57,143 bases of DNA from Paracoccaceae bacterium (GTDB lineage: Bacteria > Pseudomonadota > Alphaproteobacteria > Rhodobacterales > Rhodobacteraceae), in the NCBI GenBank assembly GCA_021741245.1, contig JAIOYF010000021.1:1-57143 (forward strand), given 5' to 3'. Below, piece by piece: positions 9,201-16,191 of the stretch. Within the stretch, counting starts at the first letter, position 1; the number at the start of each line of letters is the position of its first letter. The notes below the pieces were generated by a model. The model was not told where the DNA came from and made no database searches. It saw only the letters and a list, made by a program, of their open reading frames with translations. The position numbers and the translations under genes were made by a program.

Positions 9201-9780
9201 CGGGCGTGGTTTCGCCGCCGCCGGGCGTGGTGTCGCCGCCACCGGGCGTGGTATCGCCGCCACCACCAGCCCCGCCCAGCAGTGCCAGCCCACCAAGGCC
9301 TGCCGCCGCAGCACCAAGTCCGCTGCCCCCTGCCAAAAGCGCAGGCGCAAAAATGCCCATGCCTGCGGGCTCGTCCACGGCGGCCACATTGTCAAGAATA
9401 CCATCGGCCTCTGCAAACCGCAGATCATCCAGCGGGCTCCACTTGTCCCAGCCTTGCGCCGGGCCATAGTTTGCAGCCAGCACCCCGTCAGTTCCCCCCT
9501 CAAGGTGAACTTCCGCGATGGTGCCATCAGCACTCAGGTAAAGATGCTGTTCGCCGCCATCAAAATAGCCCGCCAGTACGATCACACGCCCATCTGCAAG
9601 CTTGATGACAAGGTCACGGCCCTGTTGTTCATAGCCGATGACGTTGGACGGCGAAATGTTCAGCGAAATGCTGTCACCAGTGCCAACTTGAATGAAATTT
9701 CCTTGTTCGTCGCCCGCAACTTTGCCCAGCTGACGACCGCCCGCAGAATCGCGGACGGCGAATTGAACCGCCGTTACCAT
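6232..9780 (-). CDS. Large Ig-like-repeat surface protein (BapA/LapA-like type I secretion substrate)
   Basis: A 1182-residue acidic, Cys-poor protein. The N-terminal ~125 residues look like the prefix domain of BapA-type biofilm proteins, with a VIVLAGYF core. A Gly/Ala-rich hydrophobic stretch (GSGLGAAAAGLGGLALLGG) and five tandem GGGDTTP-type heptads follow. Then come about eight Ig-like repeats of roughly 90 residues, each with a G-x-W core (GTWSVTF, GSWSVTF, GTWSAAF and variants) and a D-x-x-GN turn. The C-terminus ends in an acidic-hydrophobic tail (ILLDDDITVI) like type I secretion signals. I see no nonapeptide RTX calcium repeats. The ATG at 9780 has GGAG 7 nt upstream; a second ATG at 9798 lacks a clear site. 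Its exporter lies immediately downstream. Role inferred: adhesion or biofilm matrix. Confidence 0.88.
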   Translation of the reverse strand: MVTAVQFAVRDSAGGRQLGKVAGDEQGNFIQVGTGDSISLNISPSNVIGYEQQGRDLVIKLADGRVIVLAGYFDGGEQHLYLSADGTIAEVHLEGGTDGVLAANYGPAQGWDKWSPLDDLRFAEADGILDNVAAVDEPAGMGIFAPALLAGGSGLGAAAAGLGGLALLGGAGGGGDTTPGGGDTTPGGGETTPGGGDTTPGGGDTTPHRAAPTVDDPDGQGTLTTNTENPVIIVTGTGEPGDTVTVSAGDSTETTTIGSDGTWGVEFVDPNLPPDGTYSTEVVVTQPDGTETLLDGPNYIIDMTPPAVDVTEGTVDAGDLENLVDYEDGVTIAGTGEAGATVAVEIEGTTHGVTVGSDGTWSVTFTQTEVAGGERTVDVTITATDPLGNQTVVNDTLALDTIPHPVAINSVTSDNTVSQSEFNAGFAITGTTAAGAVISLSIAGSTSTTTAGADGTWSVSFPPGSIAGGTYTATVTASTIDAAGNASSTSATFQVDTEVTVSFAPDPIAGDNIVNMMEATGGVTMTGSSQAGSSVSVEWGGRTLAATTAADGSWSVTFPGAQVPADGATVATVTATDSVGNTTSATRAIAVDTSTAVTINAPLVGDDIISGAERTAGFALTGTAEPGATVVVEFGGTSKTVTADAGGSWTATYAAGSIPGGFYEAAVNVTATDVAGNIATSGRVISVDTETNVAVGANQVGDDVISGAERNAGVTLTGTAEPGASVQVTMGTATHTVTASSAGTWSAAFATSEIPAGTSDATVSVTATDILGNTASATHAIKIDTEVVPLTRGSLSAGSDEVINQTEAARGLTITGTVEAGSTVIVQFGLGAPVAATVASNGAWSVAIPSGHIPQGETGANLTVVATDAYGNSRTHTETVQVDRLVRNFGPAEPQLSGDGYLNAEEAQQGLVVNGTAEPGATVVVQIAGGGTMTVTTGSNGLWSTTFSGANLPRGEVETSVTVTATDPAGNVASYSQPLIIDTIAPGAPNVETFTRNTVGLTRIQTDETSESYDFVRIDANGHASDIDAVRNVDDVFGTQNVSFGSYNGAGGFTSTPVPDGSYLVVNTTDLAGNESSTLLVVNNTNAPEINLGRAGLSGFDFSAIDLTFAPDANLTITEAQILNITGADKTLVIKGAEDDHVAIVEGTSTGHTQEIDGEIYNIYTVGPSGATILLDDDITVI
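9160..9264 (-). repeat. Five tandem 21-bp units encoding the GGGDTTP linker
   Basis: Five adjacent 21-bp units (9160-9180, 9181-9201, 9202-9222, 9223-9243, 9244-9264) each encode one heptad of the GGGDTTP/GGGETTP type. The units differ mostly at third codon positions. They form a flexible linker between the N-terminal prefix domain and the Ig-like repeats. Such repeats can gain or lose units by slippage without changing frame. Confidence 0.9.
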
Positions 9781-9983
9781 TTTACCACTCCGCCTCAAAC
9801 TCGGGACATTTAGCCGCCCGATGTGTTATTTGCCTCCCATTCGAGAGACATTTGGATGAGGCATACATCTATTCGGATACTATTTCTAGGCCATAAGTTT
9901 GGTTTTGATGCATATTATGGAGAATTCCCCTGCATCGTCACCAGACCGTGGCACCAAGGCCAATATCTAGTATGCGGACCCGC
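9781..9983 (-). promoter_or_regulatory. AT-rich leader upstream of the adhesin/type I secretion operon
   Basis: This 203-bp stretch lies between the sugar ABC ATPase stop and the adhesin start and is visibly more AT-rich than its surroundings (for example around 9860-9930). It must hold the promoter of the secretion operon, but I could not assign a convincing -35/-10 pair or an operator. No conserved reading frame is evident in it. Confidence 0.35.
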
Positions 9984-10994
9984 TTACGCAGGGAAATGTC
10001 GCACACGCTGACCTTTATCATCAAAGATCAGGGCACGGTCTTCCAAGATGGTCAGACCCACTGTTTCACCCACGCTGAAATCATGCTCTCCAAACAGGCG
10101 AACCGTCAGCAATCCGTGCGGATCCGCCTGTACATACACCAGCGTTTCGCCGCCAAGCTTCTCAACATGGCTGACATTGCCCGAAATCGCCCCTGCCCCG
10201 CGCTGGATAGTCAGATGTTCAGGCCGAATACCAAGCGTCTCCCCGCGTTTCCCCAAAGCCGCCGACTTCAGGAAATTCATCTGCGGACTGCCAATGAACC
10301 CCGCCACAAAGGTGTTGTCGGGGTCATTATACAGCTGCATCGGGCTTCCCACCTGTTCAACCCGCCCGTCCCGCAAGACCACGATCCGATCTGCCAGCGT
10401 CATCGCCTCCACCTGATCATGGGTGACGTAAATCATCGTCGCCCCCAGATCGCGGTGCAGCTTTGCAATCTCGATCCGCGTGGCCACGCGAAGGGCGGCG
10501 TCCAGATTTGACAGCGGTTCGTCAAACAAGAACAGCTTTGGTGTGCGCACGATGGCGCGGCCAATGGCCACCCGTTGCCTTTGCCCGCCTGACAATTCGG
10601 CAGGCCTGCGGTCCATCAGCTTTTCCAGCGACAGCATCGCGCCTGCCCGGTCGGTGGCAGCCCTGATATCGGGCTTTGCAATACCCGCCTGTTTCAACGC
10701 AAGACCCATGTTGTCGCGCACCGTCAGATGCGGATAGAGCGCATAGGATTGGAACACCATCGCCAGTTCCCGCTTGGCCGGGGCCACATCGTTGACCCTC
10801 GCCCCATCAAGCAAAATGTCCCCTGCGCTTGCATCCTCCAGCCCCGCTATGATGCGCAAAAGCGTGGATTTGCCACAGCCCGACGGGCCGACAAACACAC
10901 AAAACTCGCCGTCGCGCACCTCAAGGTTCACGCCCTTGATGACTTCGGTCGCACCAAAGGCCTTGGTGACAGATTTCAGCTCAAGTGTTCCCAT
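9984..10994 (-). CDS. Sugar ABC transporter ATP-binding protein (UgpC/MsmK type)
   Basis: The 336-residue ATPase would energise uptake through the two permeases encoded just upstream. Walker A is GPSGCGKST (about 36-44), the signature is LSGGQRQRVAIGRA, Walker B is LFLFDEPLSNLDA and the switch His lies in MIYVTHDQVEAMTLADRI. The C-terminal ~100 residues form the regulatory TOBE/OB domain of carbohydrate-type ATPases (LGIRPEHLTI). It is the last gene of the minus-strand amino-sugar operon, starting 3 bp after the oxidoreductase stop. Family and CUT1 class are clear; the substrate is inferred from neighbouring MurQ and NagA. Confidence 0.93.
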   Translation of the reverse strand: MGTLELKSVTKAFGATEVIKGVNLEVRDGEFCVFVGPSGCGKSTLLRIIAGLEDASAGDILLDGARVNDVAPAKRELAMVFQSYALYPHLTVRDNMGLALKQAGIAKPDIRAATDRAGAMLSLEKLMDRRPAELSGGQRQRVAIGRAIVRTPKLFLFDEPLSNLDAALRVATRIEIAKLHRDLGATMIYVTHDQVEAMTLADRIVVLRDGRVEQVGSPMQLYNDPDNTFVAGFIGSPQMNFLKSAALGKRGETLGIRPEHLTIQRGAGAISGNVSHVEKLGGETLVYVQADPHGLLTVRLFGEHDFSVGETVGLTILEDRALIFDDKGQRVRHFPA

Positions 10995-10997
10995 GGA

Positions 10998-12020
10998 TCA
11001 CAGCCTGACAGGTTGGCCCGTGCGCACCGATTGATCAGCGGCAAGGCAGATGGCAAGGGATTGAACCGCATCTTGCATATGGCGGCCAAGGTCGAGGTTT
11101 TCGGTGATGGCGCGCGCCATGAAGGCCTGCTCACGCTGACACAGTTCCTGATGGTCCGGCTCATCCGCCATGCTCAGATCCTGATTGGGCTGGCCATTGC
11201 GGTGGATGCGCAGCATCGATGTCTTGGTGTGGGTGTCATGGTCATCCGACCGCGCGCTTTCCGGCATCTTGATGGAAACGGCCCCATTCGGGCTGACCAC
11301 ATCTTTGACGAAAAACGCCGTGTCAGACATCATCGGGCCCCAGCCCGCCTCATACCAGCCAAGGCTGCCATCGTCGAAGATCACCTGAAAATGGCCATAA
11401 TTATACATGTCAGGCGCAATCTCATCCGACAGGCGCAGCCCCATGCCCCGCACCTCTACCGGTTTGGCATCGGTGATCTGGCACATGACATCCACATAAT
11501 GCACACCACAATCCACGATGGGGCTGGTGGTCTGCATCAGGGTCTTGTGCACCTCCCACGTCGGGCCGCTGCTTTGCTGGTTCAGGTTCAGACGAAACAC
11601 ATATGGCCCGCCTAGCGCCCGCGCTTCGGCGATCAGGCGCATCCAGCTGGGATGGTGGCGCAAGATATACCCAACGACCAGCTTCTTGCCGTTGGCACGG
11701 GCGCAATCCACCACCCGCTGCGCATCGGCCACGGTCGTCGCCAGTGGCTTTTCCACAAACACATGCGCGCCCGCCTCTATCGCCATCACCGCGTAATCGG
11801 CATGGCTGTCGGAATAGGTCGAGATGTTCACCAGATCGGGCGTCGTCTCGGCAAGCGCCGCCCTGAAATCCGGCGTCACCCGATACCCCGCCAAATCGGG
11901 ATGCAACGTTGGCGTGCTGCGATTGACCATCCCCACCAGATCAAACGCCGGATTGCGATGATAGGCCAGCGCATGACTACGCCCCATCGTGCCAAGGCCT
12001 GCAACAAGCGTTCGGATCAT
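10998..12020 (-). CDS. Gfo/Idh/MocA-family NAD(P)-dependent oxidoreductase
   Basis: The 340-residue protein has the N-terminal Rossmann fingerprint VAGLGTMGRSHALAYH and the family motif VEKPLATT, followed by a C-terminal alpha/beta domain with the active-site-like segment DCGVHYVDVM. These enzymes oxidise or epimerise sugars, inositols or their phosphates; some act on amino sugars. Position inside the ABC operon suggests it modifies the imported sugar, perhaps converting a derivative to one the GlcNAc enzymes accept. It overlaps the preceding permease gene by 4 bp (ATGA). The exact substrate cannot be read from the sequence. Confidence 0.9.
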   Translation of the reverse strand: MIRTLVAGLGTMGRSHALAYHRNPAFDLVGMVNRSTPTLHPDLAGYRVTPDFRAALAETTPDLVNISTYSDSHADYAVMAIEAGAHVFVEKPLATTVADAQRVVDCARANGKKLVVGYILRHHPSWMRLIAEARALGGPYVFRLNLNQQSSGPTWEVHKTLMQTTSPIVDCGVHYVDVMCQITDAKPVEVRGMGLRLSDEIAPDMYNYGHFQVIFDDGSLGWYEAGWGPMMSDTAFFVKDVVSPNGAVSIKMPESARSDDHDTHTKTSMLRIHRNGQPNQDLSMADEPDHQELCQREQAFMARAITENLDLGRHMQDAVQSLAICLAADQSVRTGQPVRL

Positions 12021-12853
12021 TTGACAGCCCCCGCTGTGATGCCGCGGATCAATTGCCGCGAGAAGATAAGATACAGAACCAGAACCGGCAAAATGGCGAG
12101 GCTCAGCGCCGCCAGCACCGCGTTCCAGTTGGTGACGAATTGCCCGATGAACACCTGAGAGCCAAGGGTGATGGTCTTCACCTCTTCACTCGGCGCAAGG
12201 ATCAGCGGAAACCACAGATCGTTCCAGATCGGGATCATGGTGAACACCGCCACCGTCGCCATCGCCGGACGCACCAGCGGCAAAACCAGCGTGAAAAAGA
12301 TCGCATATTCAGACAGCCCGTCGATGCGGCCTGCGTTCTTCAGATCATCTGACACATTGCGCATGAATTCCGACAAGATGAACACCGCCAAGGGCAACCC
12401 CTGCGCGGTATAGACAAGGATCAGCGCCGTCAGCGTATTGACCAGCCCCCCTGCCACCATCAGCTGCAAGATAGCGACTGTGCCCAGCCGGATCGGGATC
12501 ATGATGCCAAGCGCCAGATACAGCCCCATCAGTGTATTGCCGCGAAACCGGTATTCTGACAGCGCAAAGGCCGCCATCGCGCCAAACAACAGCACGAAAA
12601 ACAGGCTGGCGCAGGTCACAATCATGGAGTTCTGGAAATACCCGAAGAAATCGCCCTGCTTGAGCACCGTGGTATAGCCCACAAGGTCAAAATTCTCAGG
12701 CCATGGCAGGGACAACGGCTTTGAAAAGATGGCTTTGCGCGATTTGAAACTGTTGATGACGATGACAAACACCGGAAACAGCGCGATCAGCGTATAGGTG
12801 ATCAGCACGGCATGGGCGGCAATCGTGCGGGCGGGTGACAGGCGGGCCGACAT
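12017..12853 (-). CDS. Sugar ABC transporter permease (MalG/UgpE type)
   Basis: A 278-residue inner-membrane protein with six hydrophobic segments. The EAA loop that contacts the ATPase is seen as DDLKNAGRIDGLSEYAIFF, with a conserved Gly, in the C-terminal half. Together with the other permease it forms the CUT1-type translocation pore. The ATG at 12853 shares one base with the stop of the upstream permease gene (TGATG), so the pair is translationally coupled. Length is normal for MalG-like subunits. Confidence 0.93.
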   Translation of the reverse strand: MSARLSPARTIAAHAVLITYTLIALFPVFVIVINSFKSRKAIFSKPLSLPWPENFDLVGYTTVLKQGDFFGYFQNSMIVTCASLFFVLLFGAMAAFALSEYRFRGNTLMGLYLALGIMIPIRLGTVAILQLMVAGGLVNTLTALILVYTAQGLPLAVFILSEFMRNVSDDLKNAGRIDGLSEYAIFFTLVLPLVRPAMATVAVFTMIPIWNDLWFPLILAPSEEVKTITLGSQVFIGQFVTNWNAVLAALSLAILPVLVLYLIFSRQLIRGITAGAVK

Positions 12854-13770
12854 CAGAACTGATACCTCCGCAGCCGGGTCTGGATGCCGAACAGATAGAC
12901 GCAGACCCCCAGCAGAATGATCCCGAACATCGCCCCGGCAATCGCGGACCCCATATAGGGATCGCCCAGTTGCAACTGGAACCCAAAGAAGGTGCGATAC
13001 AAGAATGTGCCCAGAATATCCGTGCTGAAATCCGGCCCCGCCAACGCGCCTTGGGCGACATAGATCAGGTCAAACGCGTTGAAATTGCCAACAAAGGTCA
13101 GGATCGAGATGATGCCGATCGACGGCAAGATCAGCGGCAGCTTGATCTTCCAGAACTGGCTTGCCCCTGTGATCCCGTCCATTTCTGCGGCCTCCAGCAC
13201 CTCGTCGGGAATGGACAGCAATGCCGCATAGATCAGCATCATCGGAATCCCCACGAACTGCCAGACCGAGACCAACGCAAGCGCGGTCAGCGCGTATTCT
13301 TCCTTTCCCAGCCATGGCGCGAACAGGCTTTTCAGCCCCACCGCATCCAGCATCCCCGGCGCAATGCCCCAGATTGGCGACAAGATCAGCTTCCAGACAA
13401 AGCCCACGATCACGAAACTGAGGATCGTCGGGATGAAAATCGCCGTGCGATAGAACGCGGCCATCCGCAGCCTTGGCGTCGAAAGGATCGCGGCAAGAGC
13501 AATGCCAATGGGGTTTTGCACCAGCATATGGATCAAGAAAAACCACGCGTTATTGCCAAGCGCATTCCAGAACGCCCCCGACCAGCGTGGGTCCCCAAAC
13601 AGGGTGGCAAAGTTTGCCAACCCGACAAACACAACGCCGTCATCCCCCTTGTTGAACAACGAAAAATTCAATGTCCCAAACAGCGGGATGATCATGATCG
13701 CCGTATAGACCAGCACAGCAGGCGCCAGAAACACAGCAATATGCCATCGGACAGGTTTGCGCGATGCCAT
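12853..13770 (-). CDS. Sugar ABC transporter permease (MalF/UgpA type)
   Basis: A 305-residue inner-membrane protein with six predicted helices and the EAA motif EVLEAAEMDGITGASQFWKI, typical of MalF/UgpA permeases that pair with a MalG-type partner. It follows the substrate-binding-protein gene after a 91-bp gap containing a strong hairpin, a usual arrangement that keeps permease expression below that of the binding protein. An ATG at 13770 with an upstream purine-rich GGAGGGG supports the start. Confidence 0.93.
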   Translation of the reverse strand: MASRKPVRWHIAVFLAPAVLVYTAIMIIPLFGTLNFSLFNKGDDGVVFVGLANFATLFGDPRWSGAFWNALGNNAWFFLIHMLVQNPIGIALAAILSTPRLRMAAFYRTAIFIPTILSFVIVGFVWKLILSPIWGIAPGMLDAVGLKSLFAPWLGKEEYALTALALVSVWQFVGIPMMLIYAALLSIPDEVLEAAEMDGITGASQFWKIKLPLILPSIGIISILTFVGNFNAFDLIYVAQGALAGPDFSTDILGTFLYRTFFGFQLQLGDPYMGSAIAGAMFGIILLGVCVYLFGIQTRLRRYQF

Positions 13771-13812
13771 GGCCCCCTCCTGCTTTCATCTGTTCAAAAA
13801 TATCCTCGGGGA

Positions 13813-13843
13813 GGACCGGAGGGGCAGACAGCCCCTCCGGTCC
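13813..13843 (-). terminator. Perfect 13-bp stem-loop between binding-protein and permease genes
   Basis: The arms GGACCGGAGGGGC (13813-13825) and GCCCCTCCGGTCC (13831-13843) are perfectly complementary around a 5-nt loop. There is no long U-tract, so complete termination is unlikely. Such a structure 3' of a binding-protein gene usually protects that mRNA or attenuates read-through into the permease genes. Confidence 0.8.
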
Positions 13844-13861
13844 CCAAGGTGCAGCCAGCGC

Positions 13862-15109
13862 TTACTTCTGGGGGGCGTACCAGCTTGCCAAGCCCTCTTG
13901 CAGACGCGCTCCTGCCGCCTCGGGCGTCTCGGTGCCCTTGATCACATTTGCGCTTGCGTTCCAGGTCTCATTTTCAAGGTTTGGCGTGCCACGCGACAGG
14001 ATTTGATAGGTCGAGCGGATCGTCGACTGGCACTTGCCGCGCCATGACACGAACTCTTGCGCCAGCGGGTCCTGCATCTCGACCGGGGTTGAATTCAGGC
14101 TGAAGAACCCGGGCAAGGCATTGGCATACATCGTGGCGAATTCGGGCGTGCCTACCCATTCAAGAAAGACCTTGGCGGCCTCGGCATTGGGCGACTTTGC
14201 GTTCATGCCGATTGCGATGTCGGTATGGTCGCTGATATAGCAGGTATCCCCAGCCGCCTGAACCGGGGGTGCAAAGGCCCCCATGGCAAATCCGGCCTGC
14301 GCGTTAAAGCCCGAGATTTCCCAGCTTCCGGCAGGGTAGATCGCTGCACGACCAAGGGTGAACAGGTTCTGGCTGTCTGGGTAGGTCTGCGCTTCAAACC
14401 CGTCACCCAGATAGTCCTTCCATTTGGCCAGCGTGGCATAGGGGGCCACCCAATCCGCATCGGTCAGTTTCTGGGTACCCGCGATCAGCGCCAGACGGCC
14501 CTCTTCGCCCTTCCAATAGTTTGGCCCGATGTTGTTATATCCCATCGTGGCCGCTTCCCACTGGTCATTGGTGCCCATGGCCATCGGGATATAGGAGCCG
14601 TCAGCCTTGATCTTGTCGAGGGCAGCAAAGAAATCAGCCTCGGTTTCGGGCACTGTGATGCCCAGCGCGTCAAAGGCGTCTTTGTTGTAGATAAACCCAT
14701 GGATCACCGATGCCATCGGCACACAGAAGGTGGCCGCGCCATCATCCGTCTGCCAAGCCGATTTTGCCACGGACGAGAAGTTTGCCATGCTGGCAAGGCC
14801 CGACAGATCGGCCAGATGACCACCGCTATAAAGCTGCAACGAGGCGTCGAAGGGGCGGCAGGTGATCAAATCACCGGCGCTGCCTGCCGCCAGCTTTGAA
14901 TTGAGGACGGCATTGTATTCCGCCGGGGCAGAGGGGGAAAACACCACCTTGATATCGGGGTGCTGTGCCTCAAACGCAGGGATGATCTGGTCTTGCCAGA
15001 TGGTCAGGTCATCATTGCGCCAGCTTTCGATGGTAAGGGTGGTTTCCGCAAGGGTAGGACCAGCCAACAATGTGCTGGTCAAAAGCGCCGTAAGATAAGT
15101 CTTTTTCAT
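13862..15109 (-). CDS. Extracellular sugar-binding protein of the ABC transporter (family 1)
   Basis: A 415-residue secreted protein with a Sec signal peptide (MKKTYLTALLTSTLLAG, probable cleavage after TLA). The body is a type 1 solute-binding fold for oligosaccharides or glycosides (TLTIESWRNDDLTIWQDQI at the mature N-terminus). It would capture the sugar in the periplasm and deliver it to the MalF/MalG-type permeases. The ATG at 15109 was preferred over an upstream one at 15145 because the signal peptide starts here and GGGAG lies about 9 nt upstream. It begins 42 bp after the MurQ gene, so the two are probably cotranscribed. Confidence 0.92.
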   Translation of the reverse strand: MKKTYLTALLTSTLLAGPTLAETTLTIESWRNDDLTIWQDQIIPAFEAQHPDIKVVFSPSAPAEYNAVLNSKLAAGSAGDLITCRPFDASLQLYSGGHLADLSGLASMANFSSVAKSAWQTDDGAATFCVPMASVIHGFIYNKDAFDALGITVPETEADFFAALDKIKADGSYIPMAMGTNDQWEAATMGYNNIGPNYWKGEEGRLALIAGTQKLTDADWVAPYATLAKWKDYLGDGFEAQTYPDSQNLFTLGRAAIYPAGSWEISGFNAQAGFAMGAFAPPVQAAGDTCYISDHTDIAIGMNAKSPNAEAAKVFLEWVGTPEFATMYANALPGFFSLNSTPVEMQDPLAQEFVSWRGKCQSTIRSTYQILSRGTPNLENETWNASANVIKGTETPEAAGARLQEGLASWYAPQK

Positions 15110-15151
15110 CGTCGTCGTCTCCCGGTTGGTGGGCTTTTTGCCCATTTGCTT

Positions 15152-16039
15152 TCAGATAGTGATCAGATGCGGCGCAAGATGCCAGTCAGTTTCGTGCAGC
15201 GCACGCGCGGCCTGTTCGGGGCTGGCCCCTTTTGCAATCAAGATTGCCGGTTTCACAGCACCCCCTGATTTCGACAGGGCATGACGTGCGGCCTCGGGTG
15301 TTACACTGGCCAATTGTTCCACGATACGGGCGGCCCGGTCGATCAGCTTGGCGTTATCCGCAACAACATTGACCATATAACCATCATGCACATGGCCCAG
15401 CCCAATGCCCACCAAAACCGACAGCATGTTCAGCGCGACCTTTTGCGTCGTGCCAGCCCCCATGCGGGTTGATCCGCTGATGATCTCGGGGCCTGTGTCC
15501 AGCAAGACCGGAATATCGGCAAGCCGCAGCAAGGGTGATGCGTCAACATTGGCAAAGCCCACAACGACGACGCCCCGCGCCTGCGCCTCACGCGCGATGG
15601 TCAGCGTATAAGGCGTGCCCCCGGATGCCGCGAGGCAAAGGACAACATCCCCCGCACCCAAGCCCGAACGGTCAATATCGGCCAGCGCAAGGGCCGGGTC
15701 ATCCTCCACCCCGCCTTGCATATGCAACAGTGCCTGTGCGCCACCCGCAAACATCATCGGCACCTGTTCGGGTGCGATCCCAAACGTGCCGGGCAATTCC
15801 AGACAATCGGCCAGCGCCATCAGGCCCGAAGATCCCGCCCCGGCATAGCCCATCTTGCCACCCCGGCGCAGAGCCTGCGTCGCCGCATCGGCCGCGGCAC
15901 TGATCTGGCCCATCACCGGGCGCAAGGATTGAAGCGCGGCAATCTGGGCCGTCAGGATCTGGTCAAGCACAACCATGCCATCACGGGCATGCAGCCCGTC
16001 AGAATGGTCATGTCTGGATTCTGTGCGACGTTGATCCAC
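15152..16039 (-). CDS. murQ: N-acetylmuramic acid 6-phosphate etherase (MurQ-like)
   Basis: A SIS-fold lyase of 295 residues that would cleave the lactyl ether of MurNAc-6-P to give GlcNAc-6-P and D-lactate. The phosphosugar-binding segment GYAGAGSSGLMALADCLELP keeps the Glu expected at the catalytic position (E. coli reads DxxECPPTFG). The hallmark ISGSTRMGAGTTQKVALN is present. I start it at the GTG at 16039, preceded by a strong GGAGGAATCAC; the longer frame to 16144 would add residues unlike the family. It heads the leftward operon and faces the kinase gene across a 152-bp operator region. Its product would feed the deacetylase NagA encoded in the rightward operon. Confidence 0.86.
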   Translation of the reverse strand: MDQRRTESRHDHSDGLHARDGMVVLDQILTAQIAALQSLRPVMGQISAAADAATQALRRGGKMGYAGAGSSGLMALADCLELPGTFGIAPEQVPMMFAGGAQALLHMQGGVEDDPALALADIDRSGLGAGDVVLCLAASGGTPYTLTIAREAQARGVVVVGFANVDASPLLRLADIPVLLDTGPEIISGSTRMGAGTTQKVALNMLSVLVGIGLGHVHDGYMVNVVADNAKLIDRAARIVEQLASVTPEAARHALSKSGGAVKPAILIAKGASPEQAARALHETDWHLAPHLITI

Positions 16040-16063
16040 GTGATTCCTCCGATTGAAACAACA

Positions 16064-16080
16064 ATGCCAAATCAATACCA
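16064..16080 (-). promoter_or_regulatory. Putative GntR operator facing murQ
   Basis: Read on the minus strand this is TGGTATTGATTTGGCAT, which matches 15 of 17 bases of the site facing the kinase gene. It is built from two hexamers spaced 11 bp apart, about one helical turn. It lies 25 bp upstream of the murQ GTG, in the range of a repressor site overlapping the start of transcription. Confidence 0.6.
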
Positions 16081-16137
16081 ATTGTAAAGCATCTTTGTAA
16101 TTCCCGGCATAAATGGCAATTAAGGGCCCTAATGACG

Positions 16138-16169
16138 ATACCACTTTTCAAATGGTATTGTTTTGGTAT
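16138..16169 (+). promoter_or_regulatory. Putative GntR operator facing the kinase operon
   Basis: TGGTATTGTTTTGGTAT occupies 16153-16169, and an inverted half-site ATACCA lies at 16138-16143. The tandem TGGTAT half-sites are 11 bp apart. The region lies 22 bp upstream of the kinase ATG. HutC/GntR regulators of amino-sugar genes bind T-G-G-T/A-C-C-A type dyads, and such a regulator is encoded two genes downstream. The binding assignment is inference. Confidence 0.6.
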
Positions 16170-16191
16170 CTTAGTGCCATGGGGGATTCGC

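Noticed and set aside
6043-9813. Long plus-strand open frames opposite the Ig-repeat gene
   Set aside because: They arise from the GC-rich codon pattern of the minus-strand gene, have no ribosome sites, and their translations are low-complexity without family features, whereas the minus-strand protein has clear domains.
12835-13941. A 368-codon plus-strand frame over the permease genes
   Set aside because: Its translation is extremely hydrophilic (Asp, Arg, Gln, His), the mirror of membrane helices on the other strand.
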